The notes below the pieces were generated by a model, which saw nothing but the letters and a program-made list of their open reading frames with translations, made no database searches and was not told the origin of the DNA. Shown here one piece after another: positions 26,146 to 35,115 of a stretch of DNA of 64,000 bases. Both the position numbers and the translations under genes were made by a program. The stretch's first letter is position 1. Every line of letters starts with the position of its first letter. Origin of the DNA: Edaphobacter modestus. GTDB lineage: Bacteria; Acidobacteriota; Terriglobia; Terriglobales; Acidobacteriaceae. The DNA lies in assembly GCF_004217555.1 (NCBI RefSeq), contig NZ_SHKW01000001.1, positions 310,001 to 374,000 of the forward strand, in the 5' to 3' direction.

Positions 26146-27192
26146 ATGACACCGGCCCTGGATCTGACACGGCGCGAATTTCTGCGTGAGGCTGCGTTGT
26201 TGACTGTTGTCGCATCGGCCAATGCGCTCCCGACCTCCCAGGCTCAAGACATGTTTGTTCAGACGGTACTTGGCCCAATCCCGGCCTCAAAACTAGGGGT
26301 CACACTTGTTCATGAGCACGTCATGTGTGATTTCATCGGCGCGGCGCAAACCAATCGACATCGCTGGGAGGTTGAAGCCGTGGTGAAACGAATGCTGCCC
26401 GTGCTCATTCAGGTGAAGGAACGCGGGGTGACGGGATTCATCGATTGCACACCGGCCTACATTGGGCGCGATCCGCGAGTGTTGAAGCAGTTGGCCCAGC
26501 AAACCGGACTGCATATTGTCACGAACACCGGTTATTACGGTGGCGCGGACGACAAATTTGTGCCGAAGCATGCTTACAGCGCAACGCCAGATCAACTCGC
26601 TGACCTCTGGGTGGAGGATGTGGCACACGGCATTGAAGACACCGGGGTGAAGCCTGGCTTCATCAAGATCGGTATCGATGAGATCAAAGGTAGCGCGGAT
26701 CGGCTTTCGCCCATCGATGAAAAGCTTGTGCGGGCTTCTGCGCGTGCGTCGCGACGCACCAATTTAGCTGTGACCTGTCACACCGGAGGTGGACCGGCGG
26801 GTTTAACTGCGACGAAGATCTTCATCGAAGAAAGAGCCGACCCAGCCCGCTTTATCGTTGCTCATTCTGATGGCCATGGGTTGCCCATCAACCGAGCGGT
26901 GGCGGCACTTGGCGCGTGGGTCTCCTTCGACGGGATCGGCAGACAGCCACTCGAATCGCACCTCAAGCTGGTCCATGTCATGACGGAGAAACATGCCAGC
27001 CGGCTGCTGCTCTCGCAGGACAGTGGTTGGTATTGGGTCGGCCAGCAGAACGGAGGAGAGGTTCGCAACTTTAATTACATGATCGATGTGTTCCTACCCG
27101 CTTTGCATAACAGTGGTATCAGCGAAGCAACCATTCGAAAACTCATGGTAGAAAACCCGGCCAACGCATTTGCTATTCGTTTTCATCGATAG
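26146..27192 (+). CDS. Phosphotriesterase-family metal-dependent hydrolase, Tat-exported
   Basis: A 348-residue amidohydrolase-superfamily enzyme. A twin-arginine signal (TRREFLREAALLTVVASANA) precedes the barrel. Metal ligands are seen as HEH in TLVHEHVMCDF, the likely carboxylated Lys in FIKIGIDEIKG, His in TCHTGGGPAG, His in VAHSDGHG and Asp in LLLSQDSGWYW. Family members hydrolyse lactones or phosphotriesters; which one applies here cannot be told. The start at 26146 gives the Tat motif at residue 9; the frame is open upstream to 25999 without a sensible signal sequence. No operon partner is evident, and the downstream gene is convergent. Confidence 0.85.
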   Translation: MTPALDLTRREFLREAALLTVVASANALPTSQAQDMFVQTVLGPIPASKLGVTLVHEHVMCDFIGAAQTNRHRWEVEAVVKRMLPVLIQVKERGVTGFIDCTPAYIGRDPRVLKQLAQQTGLHIVTNTGYYGGADDKFVPKHAYSATPDQLADLWVEDVAHGIEDTGVKPGFIKIGIDEIKGSADRLSPIDEKLVRASARASRRTNLAVTCHTGGGPAGLTATKIFIEERADPARFIVAHSDGHGLPINRAVAALGAWVSFDGIGRQPLESHLKLVHVMTEKHASRLLLSQDSGWYWVGQQNGGEVRNFNYMIDVFLPALHNSGISEATIRKLMVENPANAFAIRFHR

Positions 27193-27280
27193 CGCGCACC
27201 ACGTAATATCCGCTGAACCCATGCCTCATGAAAGACACGCAAGTTTTGGTGCCGTGACGGAATTCACGGGAAAAGCATTC

Positions 27281-27303
27281 TCGGCTATCTTCCGGATAGC
27301 CGA
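27281..27303. terminator. Hairpin after the phosphotriesterase gene
   Basis: A perfect 9-bp stem, TCGGCTATC / GATAGCCGA, around a five-base loop lies 90 bp after the phosphotriesterase stop and before the convergent Mth938-domain gene. There is no T run, so it would be a non-canonical bidirectional terminator. Confidence 0.35.
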
Positions 27304-27339
27304 CCACCCGAAAGCTATTGTGTTGTCCTGTGAAGGCCA

Positions 27340-27354
27340 GTGCCTGTCAGGCAC
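27340..27354. repeat. Short palindrome in the convergent intergenic region
   Basis: GTGCCTGTCAGGCAC is a perfect 7+1+7 inverted repeat ten bases from the 3' end of the Mth938-domain gene. It may form a terminator stem or be a small dispersed repeat; only this copy was seen in the window. Confidence 0.3.
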
Positions 27355-27364
27355 ACGATCTCTT

Positions 27365-27712
27365 CTAACAGGTAACGTGGAGAATGGCGTTTGCGGCTGA
27401 TTCCTTTTCGATTAACCGGATGGCCTCCCTGGTCGGCACAATGACCAATTCGATGTGGCGGCGTTCCGCCTCACGTTTCACTTCCTTCATAACTGGCAAG
27501 CTGCCGTATGCTCCAGTGCCGATCACAAGCCGGTGGCATTTCCAGGGAATCTTTTCTTCGATAGAAAGGGGCGTATGCCCAAATTCGTCACGGAATTTCT
27601 TGGAGGGTGTCTTCTTGCGTTTGCGTATTTCTCCGCGGTCGATCACCACATCCTGACCGTAGGTGCTGCCGTCGATTCGGAGAGTGCCGAAGGAGAATTT
27701 ATCGAAGTGCAT
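27365..27712 (-). CDS. Mth938-domain (AAMDC/DUF498-type) protein
   Basis: A 115-residue single-domain protein. The motifs DKFSFGTLRIDGSTYGQDVV, then RLVIGTGAYGSLPVMKEVKR and IELVIVPTREAIRLIEKES are the characteristic beginning, glycine-rich loop and end of the Mth938-like fold. The biochemical role of this fold in bacteria is not established. I use ATG 27712, preceded by GAGGAGG; a GTG two codons earlier is also possible. A 24-codon reading frame with its own ribosome-binding site lies 25 bp upstream on the same strand behind a sigma-70-like promoter. Confidence 0.8.
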   Translation of the reverse strand: MHFDKFSFGTLRIDGSTYGQDVVIDRGEIRKRKKTPSKKFRDEFGHTPLSIEEKIPWKCHRLVIGTGAYGSLPVMKEVKREAERRHIELVIVPTREAIRLIEKESAANAILHVTC

Positions 27713-27736
27713 ACGCACCTCCTCGTGCTGTTGTGT

Positions 27737-27811
27737 TCATGCTCTGCGATGGTGAGAGTCTTCGAGAAGGTCGTTTTTGCAGGTGTTGCAGACGAACTCA
27801 TCGTGGAGCAT
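27737..27811 (-). CDS. 24-residue CxxC mini-protein upstream of the Mth938-domain gene
   Basis: ATG 27811 to TGA 27737, with a GGGAGG ribosome-binding site just before the ATG. The peptide contains a single zinc-knuckle-like CNTCKNDLLED and ends in a His/Arg-rich tail (DSHHRRA). The spacing (about 23 nt from the predicted transcription start; 25 bp before the next ATG) and the similar Shine-Dalgarno sequences of both genes suggest a translated leader or a very small metal-binding protein. It is too short for a family assignment. Confidence 0.4.
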   Translation of the reverse strand: MLHDEFVCNTCKNDLLEDSHHRRA

Positions 27812-27840
27812 ACACACCTCCCACCGTGGAATTAGGCTAG

Positions 27841-27870
27841 ATTCTAGTCCCGTGACTGGAACCTGTTCAA
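27841..27870 (-). promoter_or_regulatory. Sigma-70-like promoter for the CxxC mini-ORF and Mth938-domain gene
   Basis: On the minus strand TTGAAC (27870-27865) and TAGAAT (27846-27841) are separated by 18 bases. The -10 box is part of a short palindrome, CTAGATTCTAG (27837-27847). Confidence 0.45.
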
Positions 27871-27947
27871 CACGGACCGGTCTCGCACGCCTGTGATCTT
27901 TCACCGCATGCCCTACGGAAAGGAAATTCGACGTACACTGCTGGCGT

Positions 27948-28295
27948 ATGGCAACGACGATTGAAAAATTACGTTTCGGGTTGTGAACATGAAGGCTTCG
28001 GTGCAGGTCTTCCGAAATGTGCTCGGTATGAAGCTGCTTTATGGAGGAGAACGGGCAAGTTTCTCTTCGCTGCGAGCAAGCGGTTCAGAATCTGCGATCC
28101 TCAACCTCGAACAAGGTGACAGCGTGTCGCGGTGGGGATGGCTGATCTTCCACGTTGCGGATGCGTTTCTGGACACATCTGAAGGAAAAGGATTTGATCA
28201 TGAAAAGCCACCGGGACGCCTCGTGGGGTGAACGCTTTTTTCACGTGCTCGATCCGGATAGCCACGAGCTGTCATTTGCTCGGTCGCTACAATGA
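27948..28295 (+). pseudogene. VOC-family (glyoxalase/bleomycin-resistance-like) protein, frameshifted
   Basis: The plus strand reads MATTIEKL in one frame. A second frame gives FRVVNMKASVQVFRNVLGMK, LLYGGERASFSSLRASGSES and LIFHVADAF. A third frame gives RDASWGERFFHVLDPDSHEL and SFARSLQ before TGA 28293. Together this is one complete VOC domain of about 115 residues with two frameshifts. The metal-site pattern near the end (FHVLDPDSHELSF) is still recognisable. Confidence 0.8.
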
Positions 28296-28412
28296 GTTGG
28301 TCAGGAGAACGTGTCCAGGCGAAGTGTGTATGGCGGTAACATTCGATCAGCAGCGCATCTCGGGATAGTGCATGGATGACGGTTCTAACCGTAGGTTAAC
28401 TGACGCCAGCGT

Positions 28413-29144
28413 CTACAACTCAGGTTCCCTGGCTGCATAACGGTCATAAAAGACTGTCTTGCGCCAAGAACTCTTCGGAGCCATGAGCGAGCGAACACTG
28501 GACTCGATTCGCTCGCGCGTCTGTTCTTTGTTAAGTCCTACCGGATCGAAATAGTGGTTGAGCGCAATGCCATCTATGACCAATCCAAACTGCGCCGTGC
28601 GAGAGCGCTGCTCGCCTGCATCATCACTCTGAAGCTCAGGCAGAAGCGCCAGCTTCGCTGCGGCACCACGAGTACACATCAGAAGATGCAACTCCGCAAG
28701 GCGTTTGCGCTTGTGAGGGTGGCGTACAGCATACATCTTGAACTCAAGATAGAGAAGGACGCGGTCTTTGTCGTAGATAATGTCTTCCAGATTTCTAACG
28801 AGTATGGCGACGCGCTCTTCGTAGGTGGAGGATTGGTTGAGTTCCTTGAGGTAGGTCTGTTGGTCTCGTGCGATGTCCTGTTCGAAGATTGCGAAGAAGA
28901 CATCCTCTTTATCCTGAAAATGTGCGTAGAACGCACCTCTGGTCTTACCTGCAGCCGCGGCGATATCCTGCAGGCGAGCGACCTCAAAACCATCGCGAGC
29001 AAAGATACGGCGAGCGGCGTCGATCAGCTCCTGTCGCGTTACGAGGGAACGTTCCTGCTTTTCCCCTCCCGAAGCTCGCACAGCCGAGCGTGATAGTGTC
29101 GTCCGATTTCCTGAATCTGAATCCATGATGTTTCCTGAATCCAT
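28413..29144 (-). CDS. TetR-family transcriptional regulator of the adjacent RND efflux operon
   Basis: A 243-residue regulator. The N-terminal DNA-binding domain is visible as RQELIDAARRIFARDGFEVA, RLQDIAAAAGKTRGAFYAHF and QDKEDVFFAIFEQ. The C-terminal ligand-binding part is alpha-helical and shows no special motif. I chose ATG 29144, with GGAG eight bases upstream, over the longer frame starting at 29270, which would run through the operator. It is divergent from the RND operon, with a 22-bp inverted repeat between the two starts, the usual arrangement of AcrR-type repressors that are released by pump substrates. Confidence 0.9.
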   Translation of the reverse strand: MDSGNIMDSDSGNRTTLSRSAVRASGGEKQERSLVTRQELIDAARRIFARDGFEVARLQDIAAAAGKTRGAFYAHFQDKEDVFFAIFEQDIARDQQTYLKELNQSSTYEERVAILVRNLEDIIYDKDRVLLYLEFKMYAVRHPHKRKRLAELHLLMCTRGAAAKLALLPELQSDDAGEQRSRTAQFGLVIDGIALNHYFDPVGLNKEQTRERIESSVRSLMAPKSSWRKTVFYDRYAAREPEL

Positions 29145-29173
29145 GATGCATCTCCAGCATCTGAATTTTATAC

Positions 29174-29195
29174 AAAAACATGCGTGTATGTTTTT
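29174..29195. promoter_or_regulatory. Probable TetR/AcrR operator
   Basis: AAAAACAT - six bases - ATGTTTTT forms a perfect 8-bp inverted repeat; allowing one mismatch it extends to 10+2+10. It lies 29 bp before the tetR start and 45 bp before the adaptor gene, so it can cover both promoters. The AT-rich half-site with ACAT/ATGT is similar in style to AcrR-type operators. Confidence 0.6.
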
Positions 29196-29240
29196 ATCAT
29201 GAAAATTTGCGATTGTAGCACCGGGAGCAGGAGGAATTGA

Positions 29241-30470
29241 ATGACTTCGCGAAAACGTGTAACGAGTCAACGACGCCAGACTGGATTAGTTGGCCTTACA
29301 GCTCTGCTGGGAACTCTGCTCATTGCGGGATGTAAGAAGAATGTCGCCGCGTCTCCCGCGAATCGCTCGCTGCCGGTTGCGGTCATGAGTGTGCAGGCAA
29401 GTGACGTTCCCCTGTCGAGCGAGTGGGTGGGAACCATGGACGGATATGTTAACGCACAGATTCAGCCGCAGGTCTCGGGGTATCTCGTGCGGCAACTGTA
29501 TCGCGAAGGTTCCGTGGTTGAAAAGGGGCAGGTCTTGTTCGAAATCGACCCGAGACCCTTTCAGGCACTTTTAGATCAGGCGCAGGCTCAAGTCGGTCAG
29601 GCGCAAGGTTCGCTTGGCCAGGCGCAGGCTCAATTGGGGCTGGCAAAGATTAATGTAGCGCGCGATACGCCGCTTGCAGCGCAGCGGGCAATTGCGCAAA
29701 GCACGCTTGACACTGAAAAGCAGCAGGAGATTCAGCAGGAAGCTGCGGTGAAGGCGGCCCAGGCATCGATCGCGGCGGCACAGGCAAGTGTAGAGACGTC
29801 CAAACTGAATCTGGGATTCACGCAGGTCCGCTCTTTAATAACAGGGGTCGCCGGACAGGCTACGACTCAGGTGGGAAATCTCGTCAGTCCTCAGGCCGTG
29901 CTGACGGCGGTCTCCCAGATGGATCCTATCAAGGTTTACTTCTCAATCTCGGATGCTGAATATCTTGGGCTGACCCGGCGCCTGAAGAACGGTGGCAGCG
30001 ATCTGTTGAAGGGGGCCTCGGACGTCCCGCTGACATTGCACCTGGCCGATGGAAGCACCTATCCATACCCAGGAAAAATTGTCTTTGTTGATCGGCAGAT
30101 GAACCAACAGACGGGAGCAATCCGGATTGCAGCGTCCTTCCCAAACTCCGGCAATACGCTGCGTCCGGGGCAGTTCGGACGCGTAACCGCGAACACAGAG
30201 ATACGCCAAAACGCCATCCTGATTCCGCAGGCAGTCGTGTCGGATATGCAGGGACAGAAACAGGTGTTCACTGTGGGCACGGCTAAGAAAGTGCACGTTG
30301 TGAACATAACGGTTGGGCCGGAAGTCGGTTCGGATGTGGTGGTCTTAAGTGGTCTCAAGCCAGGAACAACAATCATCACTGACAACTTACAGAAACTTGG
30401 CGAAGGGGCACCGGTAGCACCGCATACAGTCGTGGCGTCCGGGGCCGGCGATGTAGCCGGAGGGAAGTAA
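29241..30470 (+). CDS. RND efflux periplasmic adaptor (MexA/AcrA-like lipoprotein)
   Basis: A 409-residue membrane-fusion protein. The signal peptide ends with the lipobox LIAGC (Cys about residue 31), so it should be lipid-anchored in the inner membrane periplasmic leaflet. The lipoyl half-motifs flank a long Gln/Ala-rich hairpin (QALLDQAQAQVGQAQGSLGQ and on to about residue 190). The beta-barrel and membrane-proximal domains follow (FPNSGNTLRPGQFGRVTA). It links the inner-membrane pump to the outer-membrane channel. A GGAGGA ribosome-binding site precedes ATG 29241. The stop overlaps the pump gene (TAATG). Confidence 0.92.
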   Translation: MTSRKRVTSQRRQTGLVGLTALLGTLLIAGCKKNVAASPANRSLPVAVMSVQASDVPLSSEWVGTMDGYVNAQIQPQVSGYLVRQLYREGSVVEKGQVLFEIDPRPFQALLDQAQAQVGQAQGSLGQAQAQLGLAKINVARDTPLAAQRAIAQSTLDTEKQQEIQQEAAVKAAQASIAAAQASVETSKLNLGFTQVRSLITGVAGQATTQVGNLVSPQAVLTAVSQMDPIKVYFSISDAEYLGLTRRLKNGGSDLLKGASDVPLTLHLADGSTYPYPGKIVFVDRQMNQQTGAIRIAASFPNSGNTLRPGQFGRVTANTEIRQNAILIPQAVVSDMQGQKQVFTVGTAKKVHVVNITVGPEVGSDVVVLSGLKPGTTIITDNLQKLGEGAPVAPHTVVASGAGDVAGGK

Positions 30471-33400
30471 TGTCAAAGTTTTTCATTCGCCGCCCCATTG
30501 TGGCGATTGTAATTGCGATTCTCACGGTCATTCTGGGCACCGTATCCATGTTGACGTTGCCCACAGCACAGTTCCCTGATATTGCGCCACCTGAGATTTC
30601 AGTGACCGCCAACTATGCGGGTGCTGATGCGAAGACACTTTTGCAGTCTGTTTCTACGCCACTTGAGCAGCAGATCACCGGCGTAGACAACATGCTGTAC
30701 ATGTACTCGGTTAACGCAAACAACGGTCAATCGCAGATCTTCACGGACTTTGATGTAAAGACAAATCCCGATACAGACCAGATTCTCACCCAACTGCGTG
30801 TTTCCCAGGCACAGGCTCAACTGCCCGCGCAGGCTACCGTTGGTGGAATTACGGTGCAGAAGTCGCTGACGTCGCCGCTGATGATCGTGGCTTTGTCTTC
30901 TCCAGAGGGCAAATACGATGCACAGTTTCTGACCAATTACGCCATCATCAAGCTTCAAGACGAGATCACGCGCGTTCCCGGTGTGGCGCGTGTGCAGGTC
31001 TTCGGTGGTCAGTACGCACTACGTGTCTGGGTGAAGCCCGATCAGCTGGCAAAGCTGGGGGTCACAGCCCCAGAGATCATCGCCGCCCTGCAGACGCAGA
31101 ACAATGTGAACCCGGCCGGACAGATCGGCGGTGAGCCTTCCCCTGACGATCAGCAGTTTACCTACACGGTCCGCACCGAAGGCCGTCTGGTGACTCCTGA
31201 GGAGTTTTCGAAGATCGTTATTCGTGCAAACCCTGATGGATCGGTGCTGCACCTCGGCGATGTTGCGCGTATCGAACTGGGCGCGCAGTACTACACTCTA
31301 AATGGACGCTATAACAAGGCACCGGCGGGCGTGTTCGGCGTGTACCAGTTGCCTGGTTCTAACGCTGTACAGGTTGCCAAACTTGTCAGTCAGCGTATGA
31401 AGGAGCTTTCAGGGAACTTCCCGTCGGGGCTGAAGTATGACATTCCGCTCGATACCACCAAAGCCGTAACGGCTGGCCTTCACGAGATCGTCATCACGCT
31501 GGTTGAAGCACTTGTGCTCGTTGTCATCGTGGTGTTCATCTTCCTGCAGGGATGGCGCGCGACGTTGATCCCCCTGCTGGCCGTGCCGGTATCCCTGATT
31601 GGTACGTTCATCATCTTCCCGCTCCTGGGTTTTTCCATCAACACGCTCTCGTTGTTCGGTCTTGTGCTGGCGATCGGCCTGGTGGTGGACGATGCCATCA
31701 TCGTGGTGGAGGCAGTGGAGCACCACATCGATCAAGGCATGACTCCGGTGGACGCAACCAATAAGGCTATGGAGGAAGTCTCTGGCCCGGTCGTTGCTAT
31801 CGCGCTCATTCTGGCGGCCGTGTTCATTCCTACAGCCGCAATCCCCGGTATCACCGGACGCCTGTATCAGCAGTTTGCAATCACCATCGCGATCTCTGTC
31901 ATCATCTCAGCGTTCAACGCACTCTCTCTGAGTCCTGCACTCGCTTCGCTGCTGCTCAAGCCAAAGAACAATCTGAACGGAAATGGGGCACTTACCCGGT
32001 TCTATAAGTGGTTCAACCGTTTCTTCGGGCGCGCGACCGACCGTTACGTCTCCACTTCGAGCGTTCTGTTGCACAAGTCGGGCTTCTCGATGCTGCTGCT
32101 GGTCGCCATTGGAGTCGCCGCGGTGCTCTTTGGCGGGCGACTGCCGACAGGATTTATTCCGACCGAAGACCAGGGCTATGCCTTCGTCGCGCTGCAGCTT
32201 CCGGATGCCGCGTCATTGAAGCGCACCGATCAGGCTGCGTTGCGGGTTTCAGATGCCCTGTTGAAGACCCCGGGAGTACGCGGCGTTATTCAGGTCAACG
32301 GCTTCAGCCTTCTGACCCAGACACAGAGCACCAACACAGCCTTCTTTTTCGTCTCGCTGAAGGATTGGGGCCTGCGAAAGTCTAAGGAAGAACAGTTTGG
32401 CGCAATCCAGGCGAGCATGGCGAGGCAACTCGCAGGCAATCCCGATGGCATCGCCTTCAGCTTTCCGCCGCCCTCTATTCCGGGTGTAGGAACATCGGGA
32501 GGCGTGACTTTTGTGCTGCAGGACCGCTCCGGCAACGACGATCCGGATTTTCTGACCAGGAATCTCGGCGCGTTTCTTGGAGGACTCAAGAAGCGGCCGG
32601 AGATCGCTGTCGCCATTCCGTCCTACCTTCCGGGGGTGCCGCAGCTCTACGCGTCGGTCGACAAGGAGAAGGTTGTGCAGCAGCAGGTGCAGCTCTCCGA
32701 TGTCTACGCCACCATGCAGACATTCATGGGCGGTTATTTGACGAACTACTTCAACCGGTTTGGCCGCCAATGGCAGACCTACGTTGAAGCGGAAGCCGAC
32801 ACGAGAAGCAAGATTGAAAACATCAATCAGTTCTATGTCCGCAGCGAAAACGGAAGCCAGGTTCCTCTGGCCGCGCTGGTCAAGGTCAAAAAGATCAACG
32901 GTCCGGAGTTTATCTATCGCTTCAACGAATACAACGCCGTAACGATCAATATCGTGGGAGCCCCGGGGTATAGCTCCGGCCAGATCATGAAGGCACTTGA
33001 AGACACCTACCATCAAACAATGCCTGACGGAATGGGCTTTGACTATTCGGGCATGTCCTTCCAGGAGCACAAGGCTGCGCAGGGGCTTCCGGCATGGGTG
33101 GTCTTTGCACTCTCAATCGTGTTCGTGTTCCTGATTCTGGCAGGTCTCTATGAGAGCTGGACGCTCCCATTCAGTGTGCTGCTGAGCACGCCGGTTGCGA
33201 TCCTGGGTGCATATCTGGCCCTGAACATTCGCTCTCTTGAGAACGACGTCTTCGCCACCATCGGTCTCGTCATGCTGATCGGTCTCTCAGCGAAGAACGC
33301 CATCTTGATCGTCGAGTTTGCGAAGATCAACTACGAGAGCGGCCAGAGTATCGCGGAGGCGGCACTGAATGCGGCTCGCCTGCGTTTCAGGCCCATCATT

Positions 33401-33706
33401 ATGACCGCTCTCGCCTTCATCTTCGGCTGCCTGCCTCTATGGGTGGCCGAAGGGGCAGGTTCGGTTTCGCGCCGGATCCTTGGCACCGTTGTTGTCGGCG
33501 GCATGACGCTGTCCAGTCTGATCGGCATCCTGTTTGTTCCGGTGACGTTCGCGGTCGTGGAATATCTCTCTCATCGCTATACGAAAGGTGGGAGAGGAAC
33601 CTCGATGGACTCCAAGCCTGATTTCGTTCCGGTTGCTGCCGGAGAGGCCGCTGGTCTGCAGCAGATGAGCATTTCAAACGATCAGACCACCGGAGGTCAC
33701 GTATGA
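30470..33706 (+). CDS. RND multidrug efflux permease (AcrB/MexB, HAE1 type)
   Basis: A 1078-residue HAE1 transporter of normal length. The N-terminus is FFIRRPIVAIVIAILTVILG. The proton-relay residues are visible as the double Asp in AIGLVVDDAIIVVEAVEHHI (TM4) and the Lys in IGLSAKNAILIVEFAKINYE (TM10). Two large periplasmic porter loops and the two six-span halves are intact. It exports hydrophobic compounds using the proton gradient. It is coupled by a 1-bp overlap to the adaptor gene and by 4 bp to the outer-membrane channel gene. Confidence 0.94.
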   Translation: MSKFFIRRPIVAIVIAILTVILGTVSMLTLPTAQFPDIAPPEISVTANYAGADAKTLLQSVSTPLEQQITGVDNMLYMYSVNANNGQSQIFTDFDVKTNPDTDQILTQLRVSQAQAQLPAQATVGGITVQKSLTSPLMIVALSSPEGKYDAQFLTNYAIIKLQDEITRVPGVARVQVFGGQYALRVWVKPDQLAKLGVTAPEIIAALQTQNNVNPAGQIGGEPSPDDQQFTYTVRTEGRLVTPEEFSKIVIRANPDGSVLHLGDVARIELGAQYYTLNGRYNKAPAGVFGVYQLPGSNAVQVAKLVSQRMKELSGNFPSGLKYDIPLDTTKAVTAGLHEIVITLVEALVLVVIVVFIFLQGWRATLIPLLAVPVSLIGTFIIFPLLGFSINTLSLFGLVLAIGLVVDDAIIVVEAVEHHIDQGMTPVDATNKAMEEVSGPVVAIALILAAVFIPTAAIPGITGRLYQQFAITIAISVIISAFNALSLSPALASLLLKPKNNLNGNGALTRFYKWFNRFFGRATDRYVSTSSVLLHKSGFSMLLLVAIGVAAVLFGGRLPTGFIPTEDQGYAFVALQLPDAASLKRTDQAALRVSDALLKTPGVRGVIQVNGFSLLTQTQSTNTAFFFVSLKDWGLRKSKEEQFGAIQASMARQLAGNPDGIAFSFPPPSIPGVGTSGGVTFVLQDRSGNDDPDFLTRNLGAFLGGLKKRPEIAVAIPSYLPGVPQLYASVDKEKVVQQQVQLSDVYATMQTFMGGYLTNYFNRFGRQWQTYVEAEADTRSKIENINQFYVRSENGSQVPLAALVKVKKINGPEFIYRFNEYNAVTINIVGAPGYSSGQIMKALEDTYHQTMPDGMGFDYSGMSFQEHKAAQGLPAWVVFALSIVFVFLILAGLYESWTLPFSVLLSTPVAILGAYLALNIRSLENDVFATIGLVMLIGLSAKNAILIVEFAKINYESGQSIAEAALNAARLRFRPIIMTALAFIFGCLPLWVAEGAGSVSRRILGTVVVGGMTLSSLIGILFVPVTFAVVEYLSHRYTKGGRGTSMDSKPDFVPVAAGEAAGLQQMSISNDQTTGGHV

Positions 33707-35115
33707 GAAAGTTCCCGAATCTCCCTATCGGCTTGGTCGGCCTTGCCTGCTTGCTTATCCTCTCGGGTTGCAAGGTTGGACCGAAGTACGTCCGTCCCCA
33801 GGTCCCGGCTCCTCCTGAATTTCGCGGTTCCGATGACGCGGCGGTCTCCAGTGCAGCCAAAGACTCAATTGGAGATCAGCAGTGGTCGCAGATATTCAAG
33901 GAACCTGAGTTGCAGGTGTTGATTTCGAAGGCATTGGCCAACAACTACGATCTCCGGATCGCCGCGCAAAGAGTTCTCGAGCAGCAGGCGCAGGTAAAGA
34001 TCACCCGCGCCCAGCAGTTTCCAACTGTAAGCGCCGGCGGTTCTGGAGCGGGAGCCGACATTCCTTCGATTGGAGGCACGAATATCTCTAATCCCCTGGT
34101 GTTCGGCGGATTCAATCTTTCCGCCGCGTGGACACCGGACTTCTGGGGACTCTACCGGAGACAGACCGAAGCAGCGCGCGACACGCTGTTGGCTCAGCAA
34201 TGGGCTCAAAAAGCAGTTCGGCTGACTCTGGTAGAGCAGGTGGCGAGCACGTATTTTTCACTGCGGGCGTTGGATACTCAACTCGCAATCGCCGAGCAGA
34301 CGGTGAAGTCGCGGCAGGATTCCGTCGATCTGACCCGTCGATTGTCGGACGGCGGTTCCGTTCCGCTTGCGGATCTTCGCCAGGCAGAACAGTTACTGTA
34401 TGCGGCAACCTCGCAGATTCCGCAGTTGCAGCAACAGATCCAGCAGGACGAGAATGCGCTCAAGCTGCTCGTAGGAGATACGCCGGGGCCGGTGACACAC
34501 ACCGACCCGACAGCTCTCATTCCTCCTCCGGCGACTTTACCCGTCGGCTTGCCGTCCCAACTACTGGAGCGTCGTCCGGACGTTCAGCAGGCCGAGGCGC
34601 AATTGATGGCTGCAAACGCCAACATTGGCGTGGCTCGTGCCCAGTTCTTTCCACAGCTTTCCATCAGTGCTTCAGGCGGCGTGGGCGGAGACAACTTCCC
34701 GGATATGTTCAAGTCTGGTGCCGAGACGGTTTACGGTATTGGATCTTTGACGCAGCCGATCTTTGTAGGAGGCAAGCTTCGCGGCCAGCTACAGCTTTCG
34801 GAGGAGACGAAGAAAGAGATGATCCTCAACTATCAGAAGACTATTCTCACAGCCCTTCGGGATGTATCAAATGCTCTAATCACAGCAGACAAGCAGCGCG
34901 CTTATCGCGAGCAACAGCAAAAACTGGTGGCCGCCGCCGACGATTCCACCAGACTTGCTCGCCTACGCTATCAGAGTGGAGCGACGGCTTATCTCGAGGT
35001 GCTTACCACGGACACAAACCTGTTTACAGCGCAGTTGAACCTTGCAATTGCGCAGCAGAATGAAGCGCTTGCGCTAGTGCAGTTATATGCGGCACTTGGA
35101 GGCGGTTGGCAGTAA
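33703..35115 (+). CDS. Outer-membrane efflux lipoprotein (OprM/NodT family)
   Basis: A 470-residue TolC-type channel. The signal peptide ends with LILSGC (lipobox, Cys about 23) and is followed by KVGPKYVRPQVPAPPEF, the typical start of NodT-family proteins. Two OEP repeats contain LVEQVASTYFSLRALDTQLA and IGVARAQFFPQLSISASGGV. It completes the tripartite pump encoded by the two genes before it. ATGA overlap with the permease gene. Confidence 0.92.
   Translation: MRKFPNLPIGLVGLACLLILSGCKVGPKYVRPQVPAPPEFRGSDDAAVSSAAKDSIGDQQWSQIFKEPELQVLISKALANNYDLRIAAQRVLEQQAQVKITRAQQFPTVSAGGSGAGADIPSIGGTNISNPLVFGGFNLSAAWTPDFWGLYRRQTEAARDTLLAQQWAQKAVRLTLVEQVASTYFSLRALDTQLAIAEQTVKSRQDSVDLTRRLSDGGSVPLADLRQAEQLLYAATSQIPQLQQQIQQDENALKLLVGDTPGPVTHTDPTALIPPPATLPVGLPSQLLERRPDVQQAEAQLMAANANIGVARAQFFPQLSISASGGVGGDNFPDMFKSGAETVYGIGSLTQPIFVGGKLRGQLQLSEETKKEMILNYQKTILTALRDVSNALITADKQRAYREQQQKLVAAADDSTRLARLRYQSGATAYLEVLTTDTNLFTAQLNLAIAQQNEALALVQLYAALGGGWQ

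Noticed and set aside
32249..33070. 273-codon minus-strand frame
   Set aside because: Antisense shadow of the RND permease gene, which has full-length family similarity.
34128..35063. 311-codon plus-strand frame
   Set aside because: Out-of-frame shadow of the outer-membrane efflux gene.
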